Assembly (NCBI GenBank): GCA_902575815.1
Contig: CACGTA010000007.1
Span: 1-50,440, forward strand
Direction of reading: 5' to 3'
DNA from: an uncultured Alphaproteobacteria bacterium
Lineage (GTDB): Bacteria > Pseudomonadota > Alphaproteobacteria > HIMB59 > GCA-002718135
Length of the DNA: 50,440 nucleotides
The notes under the pieces: generated by a model
The model's database searches: none
Seen by the model: only the letters and a program-made list of their open reading frames with translations
What the model was told of the DNA's origin: nothing
Made by a program: the position numbers and the translations under genes
Shown here: in pieces, positions 34,844 through 42,771 of the stretch
Position numbering within the stretch: the stretch's first letter is position 1
How the letters are laid out: every line of letters begins with the position of its first letter

Positions 34844-35691
34844 TAAGCTTGAATTGTTTTTTGCGTTTGTTCTCCTAAACCTTCAATACCTAATTTCATC
34901 ACATCACCTGCTTTTAAAAATACTTGAGGTTTCATTCCCATTCCTACTCCTGGAGGTGTTCCGGTAGAAATAATATCACCTGGCTGTAATGACATAAACT
35001 GACTTAAATAACTTATAAGAAAATTTACACCGTAGACCATTGTACTTGTTGATCCATTTTGCATCATTTTGCCATTTACTTCTAACCACATTTTAAGATT
35101 TTGTGGATCTGGCACTTCATCAGTAGTTACCAAATATGGACCTATTGGACCAAAAGTATCACATGACTTCCCCTTTACCCACTGACCTGAGTGTTCTATC
35201 TGAAATTCTCTCTCACTAAGGTCGTTTATCACGCAGTATCCAGCTATATGTGATTGTGATTCACTTTCTGTAATATATTTTGCTTCCTTTCCAATAATTA
35301 CTCCTAATTCCACTTCCCAATCAGACTTTACTGATTTTTTTGGAATTTCTACATCATCATTTGGACCAATAACAGCACTTGTTGCTTTAGCAAAAATAAT
35401 TGGTTCAGGAGGAACTTTTTGTCCTGTTTCTTCTGCATGATCAGAATAATTCAATCCAATACAAATAATTTTACCAATGCTTTCTTTACAAACACAAGGT
35501 GCAATACCATCATGATTATCTACTAATGGAAGAGATCCCAAATCAACTTTTTTAACCTCATTAAGTTTATCGATTGTTACATTTTTATTATCCCAATCTT
35601 TTACCAAAGAGGAAGCATCACGAATTTTTCCATCTTGATCTAAAATTCCAGGTTTAACTTCTTTTCCAATTCTATATCTTAAAGTTTTCAT
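34843..35691 (-). CDS. FAH-family hydrolase, probable 2,4-diketo-3-deoxy-L-fuconate hydrolase
   Basis: A 282-residue fumarylacetoacetate hydrolase family enzyme. GLNYSDHAEETGQKVPPEP, IFAKATSAVIGPND, the metal-binding Glu residues in DWEVELGVIIG and Asp in INDLSERE are present, with STGTPPGVGMG near the C-terminus. In the non-phosphorylating L-fucose pathway this family cleaves the diketo acid to pyruvate and L-lactate; the surrounding genes match that pathway. I chose the ATG at 35691, overlapping the SDR stop as TAATG, over an upstream start four codons earlier. The next gene is again coupled by TAATG. Confidence 0.85.
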   Translation of the reverse strand: MKTLRYRIGKEVKPGILDQDGKIRDASSLVKDWDNKNVTIDKLNEVKKVDLGSLPLVDNHDGIAPCVCKESIGKIICIGLNYSDHAEETGQKVPPEPIIFAKATSAVIGPNDDVEIPKKSVKSDWEVELGVIIGKEAKYITESESQSHIAGYCVINDLSEREFQIEHSGQWVKGKSCDTFGPIGPYLVTTDEVPDPQNLKMWLEVNGKMMQNGSTSTMVYGVNFLISYLSQFMSLQPGDIISTGTPPGVGMGMKPQVFLKAGDVMKLGIEGLGEQTQKTIQA

Positions 35692-36428
35692 TATAAAGTC
35701 CATCCTCCATCAATTAAATTTAATGTTCCAGTTACAAAATCTGACTCATCACTAGCTAAATACGTTGCAAGTGAAGCAATTTCTTCTGCTTGTGCCAACC
35801 TACCCATTGGTTGTCTGGCAATAAAATCTTCTCGAGCTTTTTTTGGATTATCAGCCATATTTACTCTACCTTCCCAGGATGGTGTTTCCACAGTTCCTGG
35901 AAGTATAGCATTACAACGAATTCCTTTTTTTACATAATCAGCTGCAAGAGCTTTAACAAAACCATTTAGTGCTGCTTTTGTTGTTCCATAAATAAATCTA
36001 TTAGGAACACCTTTAACACTTGAGGCTGCAGAAGAAACAACAATAATATTACCCTTTCCTTTGTCTAACATTACAGGAAGTAGATTATAGCTCATAAGAT
36101 ATGCCGAATATATATTTACATTAATCGATCGATGAAATTCTTTGTCATCACAATCCAATAATGTCCCATTATGAACAAAACCTACAGCATGAAAAAGAAT
36201 ATCGATAGAATTAATTGTAGAACAAAATTCTTCAACTGAATTTTTATTTGTAGCATCTAACTTGTGAGTTCGTATTGAATCATTTTCTTTACTTAATTCG
36301 TTTAGTTTTTCTTCATTAATATCAGTTGCAATTACAGAAGCGCCCTCTTTTGCAAACATTAGTGCTGTTGCTCTTCCAATACCTTGCGCGGCAGCAGTTA
36401 CAATTATTTTTTTATTTTTTAGTCTCAT
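35691..36428 (-). CDS. Short-chain dehydrogenase, probable 2-keto-3-deoxy-L-fuconate dehydrogenase (BDH2/DHRS6-like)
   Basis: A 245-residue SDR with TAAAQGIGRA at the nucleotide site, VIATDINEEKL, SSAASSVKGVPNR and YGTTK (catalytic Tyr and Lys), and CNAILPGTVETPS. These match the human BDH2/DHRS6 and bacterial 2-keto-3-deoxyfuconate dehydrogenase subgroup, including the unusual TAAAQGIG loop and the IDGGW C-terminus. It oxidises the 4-hydroxyl of the 3-deoxy sugar acid. The start ATG at 36428 overlaps the fuconate dehydratase stop (ATGA); an upstream alternative would overlap more deeply. Confidence 0.87.
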   Translation of the reverse strand: MRLKNKKIIVTAAAQGIGRATALMFAKEGASVIATDINEEKLNELSKENDSIRTHKLDATNKNSVEEFCSTINSIDILFHAVGFVHNGTLLDCDDKEFHRSINVNIYSAYLMSYNLLPVMLDKGKGNIIVVSSAASSVKGVPNRFIYGTTKAALNGFVKALAADYVKKGIRCNAILPGTVETPSWEGRVNMADNPKKAREDFIARQPMGRLAQAEEIASLATYLASDESDFVTGTLNLIDGGWTL

Positions 36429-37726
36429 TTTATATTTTTCCAATACTCCCCGTTGGGAAAAGAAAACTCATTAACAGACTTTTCTTTCATTTCAATAGAA
36501 TATCCGTAATCAAGTGGTGGCATATAATTACCATTTTGTACTTTACATGGATATATAAAATGCTCATGTAAGCTATCCTGATATTCTACTACTTTCTCAT
36601 TTTTTGAACCATTAATTAAAACATAATCAATCATACAAAGATGTTGAACATATTCACATAGACCAACTCCACCTGCATGAGGAAAAACTGGTACATTAAA
36701 TTTATGTGCCATTAATAATACTGTTATTATTTCATTGATACTTCCCAATCTGCAACTATCGATTTGACAAATGTTCATTGCACCAGATTCAAGAAACTGT
36801 TTAAACATGATACGACCACCACAAGCTTCACCAGTTGCAAGCCTAACATCTCCTACTTCTTTTTTTATTTTAGCAAAGCCCATAACATCATCTGGGCTTG
36901 TAGGTTCTTCTACAAAAAAAAGATTAAATTTTTTATATGCATTAATATGTTTTATCGATTGCTTTACACTCCATTGTTGATTTGCATCAACCATAATAAA
37001 ACAGTCGTCACCAATTGTTTTTCTAATAAGCTCAAGCCTTTTAACATCAGCATCAAGATCTAAACCAACTTTTATTTTAAAATGTTTCCAGCCTTTTGCC
37101 ATATATTCTTTACATAATTGAATTGTTTTTTCATCTGAATAACCAAGCCAACCCGCTGCAGTTGTATAAGAAGGGTAACCTTCATTTAGAATAGTATCAA
37201 TACGTTCTTGTTTACTGTTTTGCATTTTTTGAAGAAGTTTTAATGCTTCATCTGGTGTTAAGACATCTTCAATATATTTAAATGTTAACCAACTAAGAAT
37301 GGTTTCAGGTTCACTTTCAACAACAAATTTCCAAAGTGGTTTTTTATTTTTTTTTGCAATTAAATCCCAGAGACAATTAAAAATAGCTGCAACAGCCATG
37401 TGGACTACTCCTTTTTCAGGTCCTAACCAACGAAGTTGACTGTGATCTACACACTTAAACCAAAGTTTTCCTATATTATTCTCTAAATCATCTAATTGCA
37501 TATTTTCAAAAATAGGAAAAAAATGTTTTATACACTCAGCTACAATGTCGTTACCTTTACCAATAGTAAAAGCAATACCAAAACCTTTTAAATTTTCATT
37601 ATCGGTATAGGCAGTTACATAAGTTGCTGAATAATCTGGATCAGTATGTATAGCGTCGGAGCCAGTTAAATCTTTCGATGTTGGAAACCTTATATCCTCA
37701 ACTGTGAACTTTAAAATTTTACTCAC
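36425..37726 (-). CDS. fucD: L-fuconate dehydratase (enolase superfamily)
   Basis: A 433-residue enolase-superfamily dehydratase that turns L-fuconate into 2-keto-3-deoxy-L-fuconate. I used the GTG at 37726, one base after the preceding stop; the N-terminus SKILKFTVEDIRFPTS then aligns without gap to known FucD starts, while the alternative TTG at 37756 overlaps the upstream gene. Lys217 and Lys219 (FKIKV), Asp247 (MVDAN), Glu274 (VEEPTSPDD), Glu300 (ATGE) and His350 (FPHAGGVGLCE) are the expected catalytic and metal residues, each one less than in the Xanthomonas enzyme. Full-length similarity makes the family assignment strong. Confidence 0.92.
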   Translation of the reverse strand: MSKILKFTVEDIRFPTSKDLTGSDAIHTDPDYSATYVTAYTDNENLKGFGIAFTIGKGNDIVAECIKHFFPIFENMQLDDLENNIGKLWFKCVDHSQLRWLGPEKGVVHMAVAAIFNCLWDLIAKKNKKPLWKFVVESEPETILSWLTFKYIEDVLTPDEALKLLQKMQNSKQERIDTILNEGYPSYTTAAGWLGYSDEKTIQLCKEYMAKGWKHFKIKVGLDLDADVKRLELIRKTIGDDCFIMVDANQQWSVKQSIKHINAYKKFNLFFVEEPTSPDDVMGFAKIKKEVGDVRLATGEACGGRIMFKQFLESGAMNICQIDSCRLGSINEIITVLLMAHKFNVPVFPHAGGVGLCEYVQHLCMIDYVLINGSKNEKVVEYQDSLHEHFIYPCKVQNGNYMPPLDYGYSIEMKEKSVNEFSFPNGEYWKNIK

Positions 37727-37727
37727 T

Positions 37728-38834
37728 TTAACATTTTTTAAATGTTGAATTATCAATTAAGTCCCAATCTAGTTCTAATCCAAGACCAGGATTTGTTGGA
37801 AGGTGTGCAAATCCATTTTCAACCTTAATTGACTCTTTTAAACCAAAATTAAAATACTCGTATGGAACTAGCACTTCAAAAAACTCAGAATTTTTAATTG
37901 CTGCACAACAATGTAAATTAACTAACTCCAAAGGATGATAAATTGCTGTATGAATTTCACATTGAACACCAAAACTTTCAGCTAGATGGGCTGTCTTCAT
38001 AGTCGCAGTTATACCACCGCTCCATGAAACATCGGCCCTAACCATATCAACTACTCTAGTTGATATGCACTCTGCAACGCTGTATGGATGCTTTGCTATT
38101 ACCTCAGTTCCAATAATAGGAATATCCAATATTCTAGTAAGTTCTCTAAGATTATGAAAATTTTCATCGTGCAAAGGTTCTTCATACCAATGATAATTTA
38201 ATTTTTCTAACTCTCTTCCAAGTCTTAGGGCTTGTTCAAAAGTATAGGGCGCAACTGGATCACTCATTAGCTTGAAGTCATTACCAACAGCTTGTCTAAC
38301 TGCTTTATGGACTTCTAAATCAATATCAAAATTTCCTGGTGGGTGTATTTTATATGCTTGAAATCCTCTTTTTTTGTATTCCTGAGCTTCATTAACATAT
38401 TCATCAGGATTTTTTAAAAAAAGAGAACTTCCATAAATAGGAACTTTATCACGGTATGCTCCTAAATACTTATATAAGGGTTGATTTGCTTGTAAAGCTG
38501 ACAATAGCCAGCAGTTTATATCAAAAGGTCCATAGCTGTATATTGGTGCATGATACCATTGACGATCCGCCATACGATATTCATGCCAGTGTTTTTCTCT
38601 ATACAGAGGATCTTTACCTAAAAAAAAAGGTTTAAAAATAGAGTTTGCTATTTCACCAGCCATTTCGGCACCACGGCCAGCAAAACCAAAAGTTGAAGCA
38701 CTTAAGCCTTCATCAGTATGAAATGTTATTACCAAAAATTCTAATTCTGATTTTTTTCCATCTCGCATCTCAGAATCCTTCATAGCTGGACTATTATGAC
38801 GACACATACGAATTTCTATATCTTTTATTTTCAC
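37728..38834 (-). CDS. Mandelate racemase/muconate lactonizing enzyme family protein (enolase superfamily)
   Basis: A 368-residue enolase-superfamily protein, distinct from the adjacent fuconate dehydratase. Candidate catalytic residues are Lys162 and His164 in YKIHPPG, the metal ligands Asp192 (MSDPV), Glu219 (YEEP) and Glu244 (GTEVI), and Asp268 and His295 (EIHTA) at the far side of the barrel. A Lys-x-His in place of the Lys-x-Lys pair indicates a different acid/base chemistry from FucD. It is probably a sugar-acid dehydratase or epimerase; the substrate is unknown. It overlaps the CoA transferase gene by 4 nt and ends 1 nt before fucD. Confidence 0.85.
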   Translation of the reverse strand: MKIKDIEIRMCRHNSPAMKDSEMRDGKKSELEFLVITFHTDEGLSASTFGFAGRGAEMAGEIANSIFKPFFLGKDPLYREKHWHEYRMADRQWYHAPIYSYGPFDINCWLLSALQANQPLYKYLGAYRDKVPIYGSSLFLKNPDEYVNEAQEYKKRGFQAYKIHPPGNFDIDLEVHKAVRQAVGNDFKLMSDPVAPYTFEQALRLGRELEKLNYHWYEEPLHDENFHNLRELTRILDIPIIGTEVIAKHPYSVAECISTRVVDMVRADVSWSGGITATMKTAHLAESFGVQCEIHTAIYHPLELVNLHCCAAIKNSEFFEVLVPYEYFNFGLKESIKVENGFAHLPTNPGLGLELDWDLIDNSTFKKC

Positions 38835-39982
38835 AGTTGATATTCCTTAATTATTTCTTCATTATGTTGTCCAACCAAAGGTGCAGCAATTTCAGATTTA
38901 AAAATTTCATTATTTATTCTAATAGGGCATCTTAAAGTCTCTATATCTAAACCATCAGATCTTTTAATTCTTTGAAACATATCTAAAACTTTAAATCCTT
39001 CATTTTCTATCATCTTATCCCATTCTAATACTTCTGCGCACCATATATCTGCTGGCTGAAGAATTCCTAACCAATGGTCTGTTGTATCATTAATTAACCA
39101 CTCACCGATTAATCTCTTAATATCATCTCTTTTTGTAAACCATTCTTTTTGATCAGTGAATTTAATAATAGTTTTTAATCCTAAAAGTTCACCTAATGCT
39201 GGCACTGGTGTCATGGCAATAGCGATGAAGCTATCTTTTGTTTTATAAATTCCGTAAGGCGCAGATAAATAAGCGTGAGCATTATTATAAGAACTTCTTA
39301 CAGGTTTTCTATTTCCATCATTTAAGTATGTAGTTAAAACTTCAAATTGAAAGTCTAAAAGTGCTTCCATTAAACTTGTTTCAACTAAACTACCTTCACC
39401 TGTCTTGAGAGATTTAATCAGTGCAGATAAAATTCCTTCAACCATATAATGTCCAGCTAACATGTCAGCAGCAGCTAGTCCCATAGGTGTAGGCGCTTCT
39501 CCACCATTACCATTTAACCAAACTAGTCCTGATCTTGATTGAGCTAATAAATCCTGTCCGGGCAAATCTTTCCAAGGCCCCGCATTTCCATAACCACTAA
39601 TACTGCCGTATACAATTTTTGGATTAATTTTTTTAACACTGTCGTAATCAAGTCCTATTCTTTCAATAACACCCGGTCTAAAATTTTGTGTAATTACATC
39701 TGATTTTTCTATTAGCTTTTTAATTTTTTCTAGATCATTTGGATCTTTTAAATTTGCTGAAAAACTTTTTTTATTTCTATTTATTGCATGAAATAGTGTG
39801 CTATCTCCACCTAGGTCTGTATCACTCAAATAGAGGGTTCTGCATAAATCTCCACTTCCCGGTCTCTCTATTTTTATTACTTTTGCCCCAAGATCAGATA
39901 ATCTAAGTCCAGCAGCAGGTCCTGATAAAAACTGACTGAATTCTAAAACAGTAATACCTTGAAGTGGTCTATTTGTTGACAC
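38831..39982 (-). CDS. Class III CoA transferase (CaiB/BaiF family)
   Basis: A 383-residue CaiB/BaiF-type enzyme, which moves CoA between acyl groups. LEFSQFLSGPAAGLRLSDLG, KVIKIERPGSGDLCR, NRNKKSF, VITQNFRPGVIERIGLDYD and YGSISGYGNAGPW are typical, and the Asp in AADMLAGHYMVEG is the likely catalytic residue. I chose the GTG at 39982 because AAGGAG lies 5 nt upstream; an in-frame TTG at 39997 would include that site. It overlaps the solute-binding-homologue gene by 14 nt. A CoA transferase implies a CoA-ester step in this operon that fuconate breakdown does not need. Confidence 0.88.
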   Translation of the reverse strand: MSTNRPLQGITVLEFSQFLSGPAAGLRLSDLGAKVIKIERPGSGDLCRTLYLSDTDLGGDSTLFHAINRNKKSFSANLKDPNDLEKIKKLIEKSDVITQNFRPGVIERIGLDYDSVKKINPKIVYGSISGYGNAGPWKDLPGQDLLAQSRSGLVWLNGNGGEAPTPMGLAAADMLAGHYMVEGILSALIKSLKTGEGSLVETSLMEALLDFQFEVLTTYLNDGNRKPVRSSYNNAHAYLSAPYGIYKTKDSFIAIAMTPVPALGELLGLKTIIKFTDQKEWFTKRDDIKRLIGEWLINDTTDHWLGILQPADIWCAEVLEWDKMIENEGFKVLDMFQRIKRSDGLDIETLRCPIRINNEIFKSEIAAPLVGQHNEEIIKEYQL

Positions 39983-41114
39983 TAAAACTCCTTTCAAATT
40001 CTGTTAAAAGACTATCAAGTGTTAGCTCTAAAGCTATTTCTTCTTTTAAAAAATTATTTATTAATGTACCAGCTTTATCTTGAAAATACATATATCCATC
40101 ATAACGAGGGCGAAGCCAGCTTTTTTGTAACGTATCAAGTGTATTAATAAAAAAATTTTTGCAATCATTATTTACAACTTCATTCTGCCAAGCTTTTAAA
40201 TGACCTGGCTGTCCTCCAGATTTATAAAACGTATCAATTTGACAAGTTTCTGAAGCTACCCAAAATGAATACTCAAGTGCGATATCTAAATTATTGGTAG
40301 ATTTAGAAATCGCAAGTCCTGTACCTCCTAATTGAGAACCTTTAGAATTGTTCTTATCATCATTAAATGAAATCATATTTCCAAAATTAATAATTGATTT
40401 CCTAAAACCTACCCTAGAATAATTTGAATAGCCATAAAGTTGCGGGCAAAAGTAAAAATCATCGGTATCTGACATTATGTCTAAGACATTTATTGGGTTC
40501 ATAGATAAACAATCTTTTGGGACTAATTTTGATAATTTTTTCATCATTTTTAAAATTTCAATTGCTAAACTATGATCAATAAATTTTTCAGGGACAACAT
40601 TGATTGGATTACCAAAATTTGCAGCTATGGAATTAAAACATGAAATTGAGTCAACGGGTTTAATTGGCCAAATAACTTTAGACTTTTCAGCAAGCTTTAT
40701 AGTTTCGTCAAATGTTATAGGAGGATTGTCAATTAAATCATCTCTAAATGCACTCACTGGTGCTGCAGCATCAATAGCTAAAGCATATTGATTACCATTA
40801 AAATTATAACTTTGATGAGATAATCCCACACTATTTTTTTCTAATAATAAAAGTTCATTTTCGTATTTTTTATTAAGATTTAATTCATAAATAAGATTTT
40901 TTCTTGATGCTTCTCCAACATGAGGATGATCAATAACCATTAAATCATAGTCAAAAGCCATTTCTTCTATTGGTCTATCAGCAAAAGCTTGCAATGGTCT
41001 TTTATCCCATTTTATTTCAATTTCTGGGTTCGTTTTTTGAAACAAGTTTGCAGTCTCCACCATTGGGTCAAAACCCCTAGGGTGATCCCAGGCAATCCCT
41101 TTAAGTTGTATCAT
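39969..41114 (-). CDS. Family 1 solute-binding-protein homologue without signal peptide
   Basis: A 381-residue protein with the look of an extracellular solute-binding protein family 1 member: an opening GIAWDHPRGFDPMVETANLFQ, a middle NGNQYALAIDAA, and GGTGLAISKSTNNLDIALEY, then a helical C-terminal lobe. It has no hydrophobic leader, starting MIQLKGIAWDHP. An in-frame TAA at 41124 to 41126 rules out an N-terminal extension. No permease or ATPase for such a CUT1 protein is in the window. It sits between MaoC and CoA transferase genes, 1 nt after the MaoC stop. It may bind a metabolite in the cytoplasm; a catalytic role cannot be excluded. Confidence 0.75.
   Translation of the reverse strand: MIQLKGIAWDHPRGFDPMVETANLFQKTNPEIEIKWDKRPLQAFADRPIEEMAFDYDLMVIDHPHVGEASRKNLIYELNLNKKYENELLLLEKNSVGLSHQSYNFNGNQYALAIDAAAPVSAFRDDLIDNPPITFDETIKLAEKSKVIWPIKPVDSISCFNSIAANFGNPINVVPEKFIDHSLAIEILKMMKKLSKLVPKDCLSMNPINVLDIMSDTDDFYFCPQLYGYSNYSRVGFRKSIINFGNMISFNDDKNNSKGSQLGGTGLAISKSTNNLDIALEYSFWVASETCQIDTFYKSGGQPGHLKAWQNEVVNNDCKNFFINTLDTLQKSWLRPRYDGYMYFQDKAGTLINNFLKEEIALELTLDSLLTEFERSFSVNK
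39988..39993 (-). promoter_or_regulatory. Shine-Dalgarno that fixes the CoA transferase GTG start
   Basis: AAGGAG on the minus strand with 5 nt to the GTG at 39982. It lies within the final codons of the upstream gene and favours GTG over the TTG at 39997. Confidence 0.7.
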
Positions 41115-41115
41115 A

Positions 41116-41682
41116 TTATTTTTTTACCTCAGCTTTATCTGCAAACTTTTCTGGATCTTTATATTTAACAGAATGTAAATGTTCACAGTATAAAGCTAGC
41201 TCTCCTTCACCCTTAAAGACTTCGTAGCTAGTTCTTACAAGACCCATTTTAAGATATTTTGGTCTTTTTTCCATATTAGTACGAATAGAATAAATAGTAT
41301 CCCCAATGAAAACAGGTTTTATAAATCTTAATTTATCATAACCATAGCTAAATGAATTGACACAATTTGTGGCAACTAAACCTAAGCCGTATGAGAAAAC
41401 CATTGCTCCAGCAACTAATCTTTTGTTAAAAATTCCCTCGGTACTTGCAAAATGTTCATCAGCAACATAAGGATGCATATCTAAAACCATCATATTAAAT
41501 TGCATAGCCTCACCTTCTGAAATTGTTCTTCTTAATGATCTAATTTTATGATCAATAATAACATCTTCATAAAACCAATTTTCAGAATTCCATACTGGAA
41601 TTTCTGAATGATCTTCAGGCATATCTTTAGGATTTGTAGTTTCAATTCCTACGGTTGGTTCATATTTAAATTCTTTCTTCAT
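41116..41682 (-). CDS. MaoC-like hot-dog hydratase/dehydratase 1
   Basis: A 188-residue hot-dog fold protein of MaoC type. [21 protein letters not shown] is the characteristic central strand and loop, followed by [11 protein letters not shown]. The catalytic D-x4-H dyad is not in its usual GDxNPxHxD form; the corresponding stretch reads [10 protein letters not shown], so catalytic residues are uncertain. Members act on enoyl-CoA or 3-hydroxyacyl-CoA. It is 1 nt upstream of the solute-binding homologue and in the same run as a CoA transferase, which fits a CoA-thioester step. It is homologous to the MaoC gene at 43703. Confidence 0.8.
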   Translation of the reverse strand: MKKEFKYEPTVGIETTNPKDMPEDHSEIPVWNSENWFYEDVIIDHKIRSLRRTISEGEAMQFNMMVLDMHPYVADEHFASTEGIFNKRLVAGAMVFSYGLGLVATNCVNSFSYGYDKLRFIKPVFIGDTIYSIRTNMEKRPKYLKMGLVRTSYEVFKGEGELALYCEHLHSVKYKDPEKFADKAEVKK

Positions 41683-41707
41683 ATATAAATTGAAGAAGCT
41701 TAATACC

Positions 41708-41729
41708 TACATTGACTTATGGCAATGTA
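41708..41729. repeat. Short inverted repeat upstream of MaoC 1
   Basis: A 7 bp inverted repeat with 8 nt loop (arms 41708 to 41714 and 41723 to 41729) in the 59 bp gap between the hydroxylase stop and the MaoC start. It has no T-run on either strand, so it is not a clear terminator; it could be an operator or an mRNA processing hairpin. Confidence 0.35.
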
Positions 41730-41741
41730 AATTTAATTTAT

Positions 41742-42740
41742 TTATGCTGTTCTATTGGATTTAAATAACTTTTCGTGAGTTTTTTTTGTACCATCGTGGA
41801 AAGAACCAAACCATTTATCAAGCGGACTTGTTAATTCACCGTAATTACATTCAAAGTATTTATGATGTAAATAGTGAAAATATCCTGCTGAAGGAATAGA
41901 TTTTCCAGTTTTTGGATCAACAACTAATCTCTCATAGCCAGTATGACCTTTTTGAGCTCCTAAGCATGTGTGCAAACCTTGATAAACAAAATGTAAAGGT
42001 GTTGATGGAATAAAAAAATGAACAAGTATAGTACTTAGATATAAAAGGTGTTCAACTGGATGCATTGAAAGGCCTGACCAAGGACCAACATTAACATTTT
42101 TATGATGAAAAGAATGTATATGGTCGTAAAGTGGCTTCCAATGAATTAATCTATGAATGCAGTAGAAATGAACATGTTGAATAATTGGAATAAAAATAAA
42201 CAAAAGAACGCAATAGATTGCTACATAAGGGCTTGCTAACCAGTCTTTGATTGGAAATAACATATAATCATTAGCAAAGCACCATAACATTAAGGACTCA
42301 TAAGCACTCCAAATTGGCACAGCACTGAAGAGACTGAAAAACATATTTTCTCTTGTTTGTGTTCCAAAGAACCATTGTTTACCTTTACCAAGTGGTCTTA
42401 AATTGTATCTAAATTTATCACCTTGAGAATTATTTGTATGAAGGTGTAAATGCCACAAACCTGTATAGATAAAAAGGACTACAAAGTTTTTTATAAAGAT
42501 TATGGAAATCCAGCTTAGACTAAATGTTGATAATATCTCAAAAGAAGGGATTAAAAAGTAATAACATAAAAATGCAATTGCAAAATGGATTGCAGCCCAT
42601 GGAAAAATAAATCCATCAGGATAATTAAAGAGCCACTTCAAAAGTTCTATAGGCTTGGGTGGAAATGCAAAAAGAGGTTTATATTCTAGCTTACCTGGTG
42701 TCCAACCACCTCTAGCATCAACAAGTTCTTCTTTATCCAT
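41742..42740 (-). CDS. Sterol desaturase/fatty acid hydroxylase superfamily membrane protein
   Basis: A 332-residue membrane di-iron protein of the sterol desaturase/fatty acid hydroxylase superfamily, a different family from the two desaturases at 15.7 and 21.8 kb. Histidine clusters are HFYCIHRLIH (191 to 200), HIHSFHH (207 to 213), HPVEH (227 to 231) and HYLHH (289 to 293), with hydrophobic spans near 45 to 95 and 170 to 190. It inserts oxygen into an alkyl or sterol-like substrate in the membrane. It lies 31 nt after a PanB-like gene on the same strand; the other PanB-like gene also adjoins a membrane di-iron oxygenase. The substrate is unknown. Confidence 0.82.
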   Translation of the reverse strand: MDKEELVDARGGWTPGKLEYKPLFAFPPKPIELLKWLFNYPDGFIFPWAAIHFAIAFLCYYFLIPSFEILSTFSLSWISIIFIKNFVVLFIYTGLWHLHLHTNNSQGDKFRYNLRPLGKGKQWFFGTQTRENMFFSLFSAVPIWSAYESLMLWCFANDYMLFPIKDWLASPYVAIYCVLLFIFIPIIQHVHFYCIHRLIHWKPLYDHIHSFHHKNVNVGPWSGLSMHPVEHLLYLSTILVHFFIPSTPLHFVYQGLHTCLGAQKGHTGYERLVVDPKTGKSIPSAGYFHYLHHKYFECNYGELTSPLDKWFGSFHDGTKKTHEKLFKSNRTA

Positions 42741-42771
42741 AAGTATAGAAATAGCAATTTTTTTGCTAAAT

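Noticed and set aside
41115-41200. A missed signal peptide for the solute-binding homologue at 39969
   Set aside because: An in-frame TAA at 41124 to 41126 blocks any upstream extension, and the MaoC stop is 1 nt before the ATG.
41708-41729. Inverted repeat as a terminator after the hydroxylase gene
   Set aside because: There is no T-run on either side, so it is listed only as a repeat.
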